A stretch of DNA of 64,000 nt from Planctomycetaceae bacterium (GCA_024638965.1 JAHEJI010000003.1:1-64000), one strand, 5' to 3'. Positions 47,718-57,043 are shown, counted from the first letter of the stretch. Notes: generated from the letters alone by a model not told the origin. Numbers and translations: made by a program.

Positions 47718-48446
47718 TCAATCTGAAGTCGAAGAATGAAGATGCGAATCAGCGTTTTTTTCTCTCAGTCCCTGTAAAAACATCACTTGCTTGGGCGATG
47801 CGAACCGATGTTCGGGTCCGCCCAGGCGCTCAAATGCTTCTTTCACTTCGGGCTGGCGAATGTCCGCTTCGGTGAAAAGCGTGTTGAAAGAGCGGCCCGC
47901 AAAATGTTTGGCAAAGCCATCCCACGAATCATATTGGGCAAAGTTGTGATAGGTGACGACTTCAGCCGAAATAAAGGCAGGAATTGCCAGTTCCTCTAAC
48001 GCTTGCCAGGCAGCTGCACGCTCCTGGTCCTCGTTGTGAAACAGCTTCATCACTTCGTTGAACGGACAATCGATCGGCTCGATTACGTAGAGAAAACCAT
48101 CCGGTTTGAGGACACGCACAACTTCATCAAATACGGGCTGGTAAATGTCGGCTGGAATGTGATGTAACGAGTAAGCAAAAAAAACGCCGTCGACTGTCTT
48201 CGACTGGACTGGAAGTCGATCTGCTCCGGTTTCAACGAATTCGACGTTGGCAATCGGTTCTGCGGCACGATTGAGTTCAGCCTGAACTGGATCGGGATCA
48301 ATCGCCAACACACGCGCGCCATGATCGACCAGGGGACGTGTGAATGCCATGCCACCGCAGCCCGCATCAATCACGAACTTCCCTTCGAGTGAAACGAATC
48401 GCTTGATTACTTCAATGTTGGTCGTGCAGCCAAGGTCTCTGGTCAA
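47718..48446 (-). CDS. Class I SAM-dependent methyltransferase
   Basis: 242 residues, cytoplasmic. The SAM-binding motif I is 'FVIDAGCGGMAFTRPLVDHGARVLAIDPDP', followed by 'VEFVETGADRLPVQSKTVDGVFFAYSLHHIP' (motifs II-III of the Methyltransf_11 type) and 'VLKPDGFLYVIEP'. The substrate cannot be inferred; small-molecule or quinone-type methylation is typical of the group. It stands alone, convergent with the secreted-protein gene and divergent from the alcohol dehydrogenase. Confidence 0.88.
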   Translation of the reverse strand: MTRDLGCTTNIEVIKRFVSLEGKFVIDAGCGGMAFTRPLVDHGARVLAIDPDPVQAELNRAAEPIANVEFVETGADRLPVQSKTVDGVFFAYSLHHIPADIYQPVFDEVVRVLKPDGFLYVIEPIDCPFNEVMKLFHNEDQERAAAWQALEELAIPAFISAEVVTYHNFAQYDSWDGFAKHFAGRSFNTLFTEADIRQPEVKEAFERLGGPEHRFASPKQVMFLQGLREKNADSHLHSSTSD

Positions 48447-48653
48447 GGTCGGATTCCTAATTGCCGGTTAAGTTCATATTCGTTTCAGAATAGCTGATGA
48501 ATATTGCGATTGGGAGTACGAGATGGTCACCGCCGATCGAAGATATTTCCTGTAGCGCGATTGGCTTTCACGCCCCGTGGCGAAAATTGAATTCATGTTG
48601 TCAAATGAAAACCAAAGCAGTGACCAGGATACTCGTTTTTTGAAGGGATAGAG

Positions 48654-49655
48654 ATGGCAACCGTAAAAGCGTATGCGGCGATGAAAGCCGAGGGCGAATT
48701 TCAGCCGTTTGAATATGATTTGCCCACGATCGGGCCGGAACAAGTCGATATCGATGTCGAATCGTGCGGAATTTGTCACAGTGATCTTTCAATGCGCGAT
48801 AACGAATGGCAAATGACAGAGTATCCGTTTGTCGGCGGGCACGAAGTGATCGGCAAGGTCGCGGCCACGGGTGAACTTGTAACAAGCGTGCAAGTCGGTG
48901 ACCGAGTTGGGTTGGGCTGGTTCTCGCGATCGTGTATGCATTGTGATCAATGTTTGGGTGGTGACCAGAATCTCTGCCTCGCGGCCGAAGGAACCGTCAC
49001 TCATCAAATGGGTGGCTTTGCAGACAAAGTTCGCTGCCACTGGGCATGGGCGGTGCCGATTCCGGACGGCCTCCCAGCCGAAAAGTCCGGACCGCTGCTA
49101 TGTGGCGGCATCACGGTCTTCAATCCGATCGTACAACATGGGTTGTCACCGACCGCCCGCGTCGGCGTCGTTGGAATCGGCGGATTGGGCCATATGGCGG
49201 TTAAGTTTTTGCGGGCTTGGGGTTGCGAAGTGACTGCATTTTCACGCAGTCGGGCCAAAGAAGAATCGGCTCGCGAATTGGGAGCTCACGAATACGTTGC
49301 CACCAGCGAAGACGGAGCTTTGGAATCTGTCGCGGGAAAATTCGACTTAATTCTCAACACAACGAACGTCGACTTGCCCTGGGATGCATATGTCGCAGCG
49401 CTTGCGACTAAAGGCGTCTTGCATACTGTCGGTGCGGCACCAAAAGTCGAAGCTGCAATCTTTCCGATGATCGTTGGGCAGAAATCTTTGGCCTCATCGC
49501 CGCTCGGTGGTATCGCAACGACTCGCAAAATGATTGAGTTTTGCGCCCGCCACGACATCACGCCGAATGTCGAGACGTTTGCGATGAGCGACATCAACGA
49601 TGCTTTTGAACGGCTCAAACAAGCGCCACCTCTTCGAGTCGTGTTGACTCGTTAA
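48654..49655 (+). CDS. Zinc-dependent NAD(P) alcohol dehydrogenase, YahK/CAD group
   Basis: 333 residues. The catalytic zinc site is 'CGICHSDLSMRDNEW...YPFVGGHEVIG' and the structural zinc site 'CMHCDQCLGGDQNLC'. The Rossmann domain carries 'GVVGIGGLGHMAVKFLRAWG'. It resembles the cinnamyl-alcohol-dehydrogenase-like aldehyde reductases (E. coli YahK). It would reduce aldehydes to alcohols, probably with NADPH. The ATG has 'AGGGATAG' upstream. It is a single gene. Confidence 0.93.
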   Translation: MATVKAYAAMKAEGEFQPFEYDLPTIGPEQVDIDVESCGICHSDLSMRDNEWQMTEYPFVGGHEVIGKVAATGELVTSVQVGDRVGLGWFSRSCMHCDQCLGGDQNLCLAAEGTVTHQMGGFADKVRCHWAWAVPIPDGLPAEKSGPLLCGGITVFNPIVQHGLSPTARVGVVGIGGLGHMAVKFLRAWGCEVTAFSRSRAKEESARELGAHEYVATSEDGALESVAGKFDLILNTTNVDLPWDAYVAALATKGVLHTVGAAPKVEAAIFPMIVGQKSLASSPLGGIATTRKMIEFCARHDITPNVETFAMSDINDAFERLKQAPPLRVVLTR

Positions 49656-49994
49656 TTTGAAACTTCTCCGGCTGACAGGGTCCGTGGGATTTTCGGCGGC
49701 CCGACAGCTTGGCAATTGGTCGGAGGATAGGTTCAAAAACACGAGAAGCAAGAAAAATTATTGTGGATTCTTGTGATTTTTAACGGCCATCTTTCATCCC
49801 TTGGTTGCGGCTGCGCCGCGGCGCGTAATTTGTGTCTTTCGTGGTTGGTCCTTTTTTCGTTCCGATGCAAGTGTGTTGAGGCAGCCAGATAAAAGGGTCT
49901 GGCTGCGATTGTGAGCAGGACCCACATCTCCGCGCGAAGGCTGATATCTTGTTTCGCTTCCTTTAAGTTGAAGCTCGTCGCCGTCCACTACTCA
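49656..49994. other. Convergent intergenic region
   Basis: About 340 bases between the ADH gene and the convergent SHD1/protease gene. No gene or repeat is seen; terminators for both sides should lie here but none is distinctive. Confidence 0.5.
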
Positions 49995-51233
49995 TTACTG
50001 GTCAGCAATCTTGACCATTGATAACGAACTCTCCGCCGCATTAAGTTCGACCTTGAAATTCCCTAGGAAAGTCATTCCCAACAGAGCTTCGGCGTTGGGC
50101 GCGTCAGTACCCAAAACGACGCAAGTGACATCTTCGACGGTGAACTTGCCCACACGAATCGATTTGGCACTGATGAGTTGCCCTTGAATTTTCCGACCGT
50201 CTGCGAGTGTTAATTCGATCTTGGGATCGTCGGGCCTGGGCTGCAATCCAAACTGACTGGCAGTTCGCCAAGGCAAAGTAACGGCACTGGCACCCGAATC
50301 AACGATCATTTCGGTCGTATGCTTGCCATTCAAGTTCACGGCCACCGAATATGTATTGCCTCTTCTTTGTAACGGAATCGACTCAGACAAAACCGTATCT
50401 TCCAAGTCTTTCAGCCGTTTCATGGAGCGCGAGAAGGACTTGGTTTCTGCAAGCCGGAGATCCAGCCCAGTCTTCTTTTTCGCTTCGTCGATCAGCGCCT
50501 TGAGCTTGTCATCGTTCGCCAATTCCAAGCGGTATTTTGAAATCTCGTCCGCGATGTTTCGCAGATTGAGTGTGTGTTGCAGGTACGTATCGCGCTCTTT
50601 GCTGAGTTCTTTTCGAACTGATTCTAGATTCTCCTGCAGCACTTCGAATTCATCATAGATGAGCAGCATTTTGGCTCGGTTGGCTTCGATCGCTCCTACA
50701 ATCTGATTATTCTTCAACACATCTTTGGGGCCAATTTTGGCCAACTCAGCGTTGAGTTGGCCGTCCAAAATCGTAAGTTGTCTTAATTGGTTCCGATATT
50801 CCAGCTCTAGAGCCATTGCCCGTTTAATCTTATTCTGCAAGTCGTTCAGATTTTTGCGGACCCTCCTCGCATCGGAAAATCCTCGACTTAACTTGGTCTC
50901 TTCGTTCAAAGCGAGTTCGTTGTTGGAAACGCGAACGCCCAACTTAGCGAATTTATTTCTCAACTCCTTGTCAATTTTTTTCGTAACGGATTTGCCAGGA
51001 TCGCTTTTCGATTCGATATATATCCGATCGGCATCCGAAAATACGGACAGGGAGACTTCGATTGTCTCTCCATCTGATTTCTTCAGCTTCACCTGATCAC
51101 CTTTGATCGAAACAAAGGTCGCTTCGACGGTGTAACTTCCGTTTTTACTGGACCAGGTTCGAATTTCTTCCTGGGCAGGCGTTTGAAAACAAATACAAAA
51201 AACGATCAACACCGAAAAGAGGATTCGTTGCAT
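49995..51233 (-). CDS. SHD1 domain, coiled coil and retropepsin-like aspartic protease
   Basis: 412 residues, exported (signal 'MQRILFSVLIVFCICFQTPA'). An N-terminal SHD1 domain (about 22-75) reads 'EIRTWSSKNGSYTVEATFVSIKGDQVKLKKSDGETI', a module frequent in planctomycetes. Residues about 85-270 are charged coiled coil. Residues about 290-410 are a single-domain retroviral-type aspartyl protease with 'MIVDSGASAVTLPW' (catalytic D near 310 in DSG), 'LADGRKIQGQLI' and 'AEALLGMTFLGNFKVEL'. Such proteases act as dimers, and the coiled coil could hold two chains together. Substrate unknown. Confidence 0.85.
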   Translation of the reverse strand: MQRILFSVLIVFCICFQTPAQEEIRTWSSKNGSYTVEATFVSIKGDQVKLKKSDGETIEVSLSVFSDADRIYIESKSDPGKSVTKKIDKELRNKFAKLGVRVSNNELALNEETKLSRGFSDARRVRKNLNDLQNKIKRAMALELEYRNQLRQLTILDGQLNAELAKIGPKDVLKNNQIVGAIEANRAKMLLIYDEFEVLQENLESVRKELSKERDTYLQHTLNLRNIADEISKYRLELANDDKLKALIDEAKKKTGLDLRLAETKSFSRSMKRLKDLEDTVLSESIPLQRRGNTYSVAVNLNGKHTTEMIVDSGASAVTLPWRTASQFGLQPRPDDPKIELTLADGRKIQGQLISAKSIRVGKFTVEDVTCVVLGTDAPNAEALLGMTFLGNFKVELNAAESSLSMVKIADQ

Positions 51234-51607
51234 CTTAGATTGCCTTTTTGGAAATGGAGATACAAGGCATTTTGATTATACCGCTTTTGTTGTCCGATGC
51301 ATCGAATGGCGTATAAGATCAGATTGCTTTTTCCGTGGCTTGTACCTGATGAGTAGGTATCCTGCGACTACAAAAATGCTCCAGTTTGTCACCAGAACAA
51401 TTTCAGTTCTGTTGCGAGTCTTCTATGCTGCACGCAAAAATTTTCCGTCCAAACCAAGATCCCCAACGGACAATTAGCCAAACGATTTTCAACAGTATGC
51501 GTCCGCCTCGAACCAGTTGACAAGGGTTACTGGGAACCGTGAGTCTTGTAAACTAATGGGGTTTTTGCGGCCAGTTGTTTCAGCACGCAAGATCGGGAAC
51601 CAAATCG
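51234..51607. other. Divergent intergenic region
   Basis: About 370 bases between the protease gene (minus) and the DUF1569 gene (plus). AT-rich; no gene or distinctive promoter called. Confidence 0.5.
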
Positions 51608-52090
51608 ATGGCCAAACCTGAACCCAAAAAACGTCAGCTCAAATACCAGAGCTTTGACGAAATGTTGGAGGATGTCGAGTCGCTGCAGCGTGACGGATAT
51701 GTCAGTCACGGAAACTGGACGCTCGGTCAGGCGTGCGGGCACGTCGCCGATTGGATGCGGTTTCCTATGGACGGATTCCCCAAACCGCCGCTTCCCATGC
51801 GGGCTATTTTTTGGCTGATGAAAGTCACTGTGGCCCCGGGTATGAAACGCAAAATTCTGGCCGAGGGCTTCAAAGGTGGGATGCCCACCGCGCCGGAGAC
51901 AGTTCCCGCCGCCGATTCGATCACCGATCAACACGGCGTCGATAAGCTCAAACAAACGGTCGACCGATTGCAGGCTTGGGACAAGGAACTGATTCCTTCA
52001 CCGCTGTTTGGACCGATGGACAAGGACACGCAGGTGAAAGTCAGCTTGCTGCACGCTGAGCACCATTTCGGTTACCTCGAACCCAAATAG
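51608..52090 (+). CDS. DUF1569 protein, DinB-like fold
   Basis: 160 residues, cytoplasmic. ATG 51608 is preferred over the track start. 'YVSHGNWTLGQACGHVADWMRFPMDGFP' and the final 'LLHAEHHFGYLEP' carry His residues positioned as in DinB/YfiT-type four-helix metalloproteins, and the family matches DUF1569. Members are thought to bind a divalent metal; some DinB-like enzymes use small thiols. Exact function unknown. Confidence 0.8.
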   Translation: MAKPEPKKRQLKYQSFDEMLEDVESLQRDGYVSHGNWTLGQACGHVADWMRFPMDGFPKPPLPMRAIFWLMKVTVAPGMKRKILAEGFKGGMPTAPETVPAADSITDQHGVDKLKQTVDRLQAWDKELIPSPLFGPMDKDTQVKVSLLHAEHHFGYLEPK

Positions 52091-52480
52091 GGACGGATAA
52101 TAGTCAAGCAATGTACTCATCGTTGATGATTCATTCCGCTGTCGACTTTGTTGGGAATTCCCAACCGTTAATCCGCCGCGGCGTAGTGGTTCACTTCAAA
52201 AGGTTCGCTTCAAAATCCGACGTCCTGGACGACAAGTGCTGCCGAAACCAGCATCGAATGGCACTCATCGAGCACCGTTCGGATATTGACCAATTCTTTT
52301 CTTATCGCTAAATGATGCGCCAGCTGAGAACCAGTCTTGCAACCATGTCGCAAAGCGGCAAGAAACGGTATCTTACTTCTTGATACGGCCAACTGTCGTT
52401 TGCAGTCGGCGAGCCCCCGTATCGTCATGTCTCTGATCGGTCGGCAAAAACGGTACATTTTTCTTAGGTCGGAGGATAAT
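52091..52480. other. Intergenic region upstream of the ACT protein
   Basis: About 390 bases. The ORF track extends the ACT gene to 52337 and lists a 119-residue antisense ORF, but neither has family support. Nothing else is recognised. Confidence 0.45.
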
Positions 52481-52858
52481 ATGAAAGACTTCTCGATTAA
52501 GTTAGCACATCGAACCGGTGAGTTAGCGCGAGTGACAAATGCGCTTTCGTTGTACGGCGTAAATCTCAAGTCGGTTGCGGCGATGAGGTTAGACGATCAG
52601 GCGATGTTGCATCTCATTCCTGATAATCCCGAATCAACGAGAAGCGCCCTTAATGCGGCCAATATTCCTTTCGACGAAACAGAAGCTGCCATCGTGCTAC
52701 TTGAGAATCGCGCCGGTGAACTGACTGGCGTGGCATCCAAGCTTTCCGAGGCCGGCATTAATTTGGAAGCCGCTTACGTGATCGGAGTATCCGATGATCT
52801 AATCGAACTGGCAATTGTTTCTGATGATGCCAAGAAAGCCAAACGAGTTCTGGAGTGA
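52481..52858 (+). CDS. Small protein of two ACT domains
   Basis: 125 residues. ATG 52481 has GGAGG seven bases upstream, so the track start (52337) is too early. Two ACT-type units of about 60 residues are visible: 'DFSIKLAHRTGELARVTNALSLYGVNLKSVAA' and 'AAIVLLENRAGELTGVASKLSEAGINLEAAYVIG'. Stand-alone ACT proteins bind amino acids or other small ligands and modulate metabolic enzymes or transporters. No partner gene adjoins. Confidence 0.88.
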   Translation: MKDFSIKLAHRTGELARVTNALSLYGVNLKSVAAMRLDDQAMLHLIPDNPESTRSALNAANIPFDETEAAIVLLENRAGELTGVASKLSEAGINLEAAYVIGVSDDLIELAIVSDDAKKAKRVLE

Positions 52859-53011
52859 AAGCCTCGGTTTAACCGCAATCTCGTTCATAGATCGCGTTTG
52901 TGTCATCCTATCCGGGATTTCTCACGTAGGCCGGAACAAAGTCGCGAATGTGCTTGGGTGGTAGAATCCAAGCTCAAACGTGGCTCGTATTTGCCGTGCT
53001 TGACTGACTGA

Positions 53012-54703
53012 TCATGGAGCATCTTTCTGACTCAGCCGCTTTAGGCGAAGCACCTGATAACCAAGCAGGATACCAGTCACGACCAGGCTGGCACCGAAAA
53101 TGACTTGGTAGGACGGCGGTGTGACCTTTGGTTCCCTTTCCGGAAAAAATGTGACCAAAATGACGTAGCCGACCAGCGAAGTAATCGTCGTCATCGCGAC
53201 CAGTTCGACACGTCGGAAAAAACCGGTCGTTATGATCAGCAAGAGGTACAACGAAAGCAACGCTGCCCGGGGCGATTCGTTAGCGCAGAGGGCTGCCGTC
53301 AAAAACAACGGATTCATTGCTGCCCAAATCAGCGGAAGGACGTTTTTAGCTTTTATTGCATTGTGAGTTTTCTGCAACAAGATTGCTACGACCGCCAACG
53401 CACCCAAAATTCCCTGATTAAGCAACAAAACTCGGAAACTATCGTCGTTGCTTTGGCCAAAAACCCAATAATTAATGAGAATCATGGCCATCAATACGAA
53501 GATCGTCACCAGGTGAGCTGCCAACACGGGTTCGCGCAACGTCCATTTTCGCAGCCGGCGCGTTAAGTCGTTCTTTGCCCTAATCGGATCGCCTGCAAGA
53601 AACTGTTGTAAATCGGCGGCCAATTCAGCCGCGGTTGGGTAGCGATCGGGCGGCTCTTTTTCTAAACACTTCAGACAAATGGCTTCCAAGTCTTTGGGAA
53701 CGGTGGCTACGATTTGGCGAGGGCTAATGGGTTCCTCGTGCACAACTTGCATCAAGGTTTCCATCGCGTTGTTCCCGTCAAAAGGAGGTCGCCCGGTAAT
53801 CAGCGCGTAAAGGATCGCCCCAAGTGAATAAACGTCAGCGGAAGCAGTGATTTGTTCGAGCTTGCCTGAGGCCTGCTCGGGTGGCATGTAGCAAGGTGTC
53901 CCCATGACCATGCCCGTTGCCGTCAGTGCGCTGTCTGCTTCAACGCGCTTGGCAAGTCCAAAATCAGAAATTCTTGGCTCGCCGCTTTTATCCAACAATA
54001 CGTTTCCCGGTTTCAGATCGCGATGAACGATGCCATGCTCGTGGGCAAACTGGGCGGCGGCGGCGATTTTTATGACATACTTCGCTGCCACGCGCGGTGG
54101 TAGTGGTCCTTCTTTTTTGAGTTTTGCCGCCAAACTCTCGCCATCGACAAACCCCATTGAAAAATAATGTTGGTTGTCGCAGGAACCGACATCAAAAACG
54201 GGCACGATTCCAGGGTGGTCTAAATTAGCGGCCGCCTGGGCTTCGCCGTAAAAGCGCTGCACTTCATCGTCACTGGCAAATTGACCCGCCAGGATCATCT
54301 TAATCGCCACGATACGGTTCAGGCTTATTTGCCGAGCCTTGTACACCATACCCATGCCGCCGCAAGCAATCCTTTCGATGAGTTCGTAATCGCCGAAACG
54401 ATGAGCCGGTGGGGCAACCGCTTCGATGTTAACATTCGATTGATGGGCTGGCTTTGGTGGTTGGGTCGGGACCAGATCTGCGTTGCCGGTAGAATCCATT
54501 TTTAGTGGGATTCCCAAGTCGTCCGGCGGGTGCTCCAGAAAGTTCGTGGCGCAAGTATAGGCATTCAATAATCCTTCGACTTGCTCGCGCAGATCGGGAG
54601 TCTCCGCGCAAGCATCGTCAAGAAAATCTCGTCGCTGGTCTAATGAAGCGATTTCTCGGGCGGCGTGAAAAATATCTTCGGCGCACTTGTTCTCGTTCGA
54701 CAT
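53012..54703 (-). CDS. Ser/Thr protein kinase with C-terminal membrane domain
   Basis: 563 residues (ATG 54703). After about 110 residues the kinase domain begins: 'YELIERIACGGMGMVYKARQ', 'IVAIKMILAG' (ATP Lys), 'HRDLKPGNVLL' (catalytic loop), 'ISDFGLAKR' and 'MGTPCYMPPEQASG' (activation segment), ending near residue 380. Six or so membrane helices occupy about 400-550, with no sensor domain outside. The pairing with an ECF sigma gene 80 bases upstream on the same strand suggests a signalling unit, as often found in planctomycetes. The N-terminal region resembles the leader of such sigma-linked kinases. Confidence 0.92.
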   Translation of the reverse strand: MSNENKCAEDIFHAAREIASLDQRRDFLDDACAETPDLREQVEGLLNAYTCATNFLEHPPDDLGIPLKMDSTGNADLVPTQPPKPAHQSNVNIEAVAPPAHRFGDYELIERIACGGMGMVYKARQISLNRIVAIKMILAGQFASDDEVQRFYGEAQAAANLDHPGIVPVFDVGSCDNQHYFSMGFVDGESLAAKLKKEGPLPPRVAAKYVIKIAAAAQFAHEHGIVHRDLKPGNVLLDKSGEPRISDFGLAKRVEADSALTATGMVMGTPCYMPPEQASGKLEQITASADVYSLGAILYALITGRPPFDGNNAMETLMQVVHEEPISPRQIVATVPKDLEAICLKCLEKEPPDRYPTAAELAADLQQFLAGDPIRAKNDLTRRLRKWTLREPVLAAHLVTIFVLMAMILINYWVFGQSNDDSFRVLLLNQGILGALAVVAILLQKTHNAIKAKNVLPLIWAAMNPLFLTAALCANESPRAALLSLYLLLIITTGFFRRVELVAMTTITSLVGYVILVTFFPEREPKVTPPSYQVIFGASLVVTGILLGYQVLRLKRLSQKDAP

Positions 54704-54783
54704 GGTCTTCTCACACTGACGTCGGGACAGATTCTGGAACAAAGTGCGGCGCGAAATTTATTTGCAAATTGTGTCTTGAGAAA

Positions 54784-55362
54784 TCAGGATTGTTGAGAAT
54801 CATATTTATCTTCCGAGAGTTGCTGGTAGAGCCACGCCTTGGCAAACGCCCAGTGTCGATTCACGGTGCGAACGGACAGATTCATTGCTTCCGCGGTTTC
54901 GTGAATTGATAGTCCTACGAAAAAGCGAAGGTTGACGATTCGCGCGACGACCCAGTGTTCTTCGGCAAGCAAATCCAGCGACTGGTCAAGGGCCATGAGG
55001 AAATCGGCGTCATTCGGGTCCGACAAATCAATTTTCTCCATGTCCACACGTTTCCGCCCGCCGCCATGGCGATGCCTTTGCTTTCTCCGAGCGTTTTCCA
55101 CCAAGATTCTTCGCATCGCTTTCGCTGCGGCAGCAAAAAAGTGGCCCTGGCTATTCCAAGCTTGCGGATCATCTGAATCAACGAGTCGGAGGTAGGCCTC
55201 ATGTACCAAAGCTGTCGGCTGCAGTGTTTGCGCTGACGATTCGTGAGCCATCCTGATTTGAGCCAGGCGACGTAGCTCGTTGTAAACCAGCGGCAATAGC
55301 TGTTCAGAAGCCGCTAGATCGCCGTTTTCGATTGCGCCAAGGATACGCGTGACTTCGCTCAT
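54784..55362 (-). CDS. ECF-type RNA polymerase sigma factor
   Basis: 192 residues. Region 2 includes 'LLPLVYNELRRLAQIRMAHES...LQPTALVHEAYLRLVDS' and 'GHFFAAAAKAMRRILVENARRKQ', the pattern of planctomycete/acidobacterial ECF factors paired with kinases. Region 4 is 'VNLRFFVGLSIHETAEAMNLSVRTVNRHWAFAKAWLYQQL' (HTH for -35). It starts the sigma-kinase operon. No anti-sigma gene lies nearby, so control probably runs through the kinase, by phosphorylation or binding. Confidence 0.92.
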   Translation of the reverse strand: MSEVTRILGAIENGDLAASEQLLPLVYNELRRLAQIRMAHESSAQTLQPTALVHEAYLRLVDSDDPQAWNSQGHFFAAAAKAMRRILVENARRKQRHRHGGGRKRVDMEKIDLSDPNDADFLMALDQSLDLLAEEHWVVARIVNLRFFVGLSIHETAEAMNLSVRTVNRHWAFAKAWLYQQLSEDKYDSQQS

Positions 55363-55470
55363 TGCCTTATTCTAAAGCGCATCTCCTGTCTAAATTTAGT
55401 AATTTTCTCATTTTCTCTGGCACTTTTTCCGCGTATTCGTCGCACTGAAAACAGCGTAACAAAGGGACTA

Positions 55471-56193
55471 ATGACCCAACATACCCGTTTCACAAACGGA
55501 ATCCGAACGATGGACGAAAAGCTCATCCGATTTGTCGACCATGCGCGGGACAAGGGAATGGACTACGCGACGATCCGCCAGATGTTGTTGTCGGGTGGTT
55601 GGAAGGACAAGGACATTGCCGAAATCTTCTGCACGCGCGAGTTGGAACTGCCGATTCCAGAGCCGACTCGAGTTCTGTCGGCTGGCGCTCCGAGTCCACG
55701 CCAGAAAGGATCGGTTTGGCCACGCAGAGCCAGGGACGCGTTTCTCCACTTGCTGATGTTCGGCGCACTTTACTCCTGCGTGACCAGCCTGATCCTCCTG
55801 TTTTTCACCTACATCAATTTCGCATTTCCCGATCCGGCTTGGCGAACGAGCTATGCACAGCTGGAGGAACTCCTTTCAATCATTCGTGCCCAGCTGGCCA
55901 TCGTCATCGTTACTTTTCCAATCTTCTTGATTTTGTGGCATTTCCTGTTACGCGAAGTGCGCCGGAATCCGGAAAAAGTGGCCATCCGCCGCTGGCTGGG
56001 ATATTTATCGGTTTTCGTCGGTGCGTTAACACTGTCGGGCGACGTCATCGCTCTTATTTATTTCTTGCTCGAGGGACAATTGACGGTTCGGTTTCTGTTG
56101 AAGGCGGCAGTGTTGTTTCTAATCGCCGGAAGCCTGGTTCTTTATCTGGTGTTCACCCTGCGTAGCGAGACGGAGAAGGAGACCGAACAATGA
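55471..56193 (+). CDS. DUF5671-like membrane protein
   Basis: 240 residues; AAGGG precedes ATG 55471. The N-terminal ~65 residues are soluble ('LIRFVDHARDKGMDYATIRQMLLSGGWKDKDIAEIF'), a small helical motif seen in proteins that sense or dock partners. Four membrane helices follow ('FLHLLMFGALYSCVTSLILLFF', 'LAIVIVTFPIFLILWHFLL', 'YLSVFVGALTLSGDVIALIYFLL', 'AAVLFLIAGSLVLYLVF'), like DUF5671. Function unknown. Its stop overlaps the next start (ATGA). Confidence 0.75.
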   Translation: MTQHTRFTNGIRTMDEKLIRFVDHARDKGMDYATIRQMLLSGGWKDKDIAEIFCTRELELPIPEPTRVLSAGAPSPRQKGSVWPRRARDAFLHLLMFGALYSCVTSLILLFFTYINFAFPDPAWRTSYAQLEELLSIIRAQLAIVIVTFPIFLILWHFLLREVRRNPEKVAIRRWLGYLSVFVGALTLSGDVIALIYFLLEGQLTVRFLLKAAVLFLIAGSLVLYLVFTLRSETEKETEQ

Positions 56194-56621
56194 CGACAAA
56201 AATTCATCTGCTATTTTCGGTTGCCGCGACGATCGTGGTCGTTGTGGCCATCGTTTGGGGAGTTGTTCTGGCTGGTTCGCCCGGGAAGGCCCGGACGCAG
56301 CGCCTCGATTACCAAAGACTCAACGATTTGCAGACGATCTTTCGCGAGGTTCAATCGCTCTGCCATGACCCGGACATCAAGAATGAGCTAAAGCGTGCAC
56401 TGCCCAAAACACTTGATGAATTGGCAATGCTGGCCCGAACCGAAAGAATCAACTTAACCGATCCAGAGACGGGGGAGCGTTACGTTTACACTGTCAAAAA
56501 CGAGAACACGTACGAGTTGTGTGCGACATTCTCGACAGAACGGAATTCGGACTTCGAGGTATTTTGGAACCACCCGTCGGGCAGAAATTGCTTCACCATC
56601 GATGCTCTCGACCCGCCGTAA
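56190..56621 (+). CDS. Single-helix membrane protein, unknown function
   Basis: 143 residues with one N-terminal helix ('LLFSVAATIVVVVAIVWGVVLAG') and a soluble domain outside the membrane ('RLNDLQTIFREVQSLCHDPDI', 'LPKTLDELAMLARTERINLTDPETGERYVYTV'). The last stretch resembles a type II secretion pseudopilin-like or prepilin-associated fold, but this is weak. It is translationally coupled to the DUF5671-like gene, so the two probably act together at the membrane. Confidence 0.7.
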   Translation: MTTKIHLLFSVAATIVVVVAIVWGVVLAGSPGKARTQRLDYQRLNDLQTIFREVQSLCHDPDIKNELKRALPKTLDELAMLARTERINLTDPETGERYVYTVKNENTYELCATFSTERNSDFEVFWNHPSGRNCFTIDALDPP

Positions 56622-56633
56622 CGGGCAGGTTCA

Positions 56634-56915
56634 CTACCGGTCGATAAAAATAACGTATTCGCGCCACGGACCGATTTCATCACGATATTGCCAGGCCATG
56701 CACTTGGCTATTTGATGAATGTGATTCAGATCGTGGGTTACCCAGGTCGCCAATAACTGTTGCAAAGTGACTTGGCCAAAGCTTGGATGGGTCCCCGTTC
56801 GCTGCAAATCGGTGTTATTTTCGATCCAGGCATGATCCAAGCCAAGCAACCAATTTCGGAGAAGTGCAGGAGTGCGATCCAGAATTTCAATCGACTGATT
56901 CAAGTTAAATTTCAT
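56634..56915 (-). CDS. DinB-family protein with internal deletion
   Basis: 93 residues. The start 'FNLNQSIEILDRTPALLRNWLLGLDHAWIEN' matches the beginning of DinB proteins, and the end 'TDLQRTGTHPSFGQVTLQQLLATWVTHDLNHIHQIAKCMA' matches the final helix region with its metal His. The middle ~75 residues, including the first His, are missing at 'NN|TDL', with frame kept. It is probably non-functional or a remnant; a metal site could not form. Full-length family members have about 165-175 residues. Confidence 0.65.
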   Translation of the reverse strand: MKFNLNQSIEILDRTPALLRNWLLGLDHAWIENNTDLQRTGTHPSFGQVTLQQLLATWVTHDLNHIHQIAKCMAWQYRDEIGPWREYVIFIDR

Positions 56916-56985
56916 TGTGTCTTCAAAAGATCGTTGATGCGGGTATTTCTGTATGGGGTTGATTGAGTGTCGGCGGCAAAAAAGT

Positions 56986-57043
56986 GTAGCAACAATTGTC
57001 CCAATTGTTCAATGTATTCAACAATTGGGACAATTGTTGCTAC
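56986..57043. repeat. REP palindrome, left of the decayed transposase
   Basis: Perfect 24-base inverted repeat (arm contains CAACAATTGTCCCAATTG) around a 10-base loop. Within each arm CAATTG...CAATTG forms a further small palindrome. It ends about 57 bases before the transposase reading frame. Confidence 0.85.

Noticed and set aside
52210-52569. 119-residue minus-strand ORF upstream of the ACT gene
   Set aside because: Overlaps the ACT start region and shows no recognisable family or ribosome site.
55599-56165. 188-residue plus-strand ORF
   Set aside because: Out-of-frame shadow of the DUF5671-like gene, which has the ribosome site and membrane helices.
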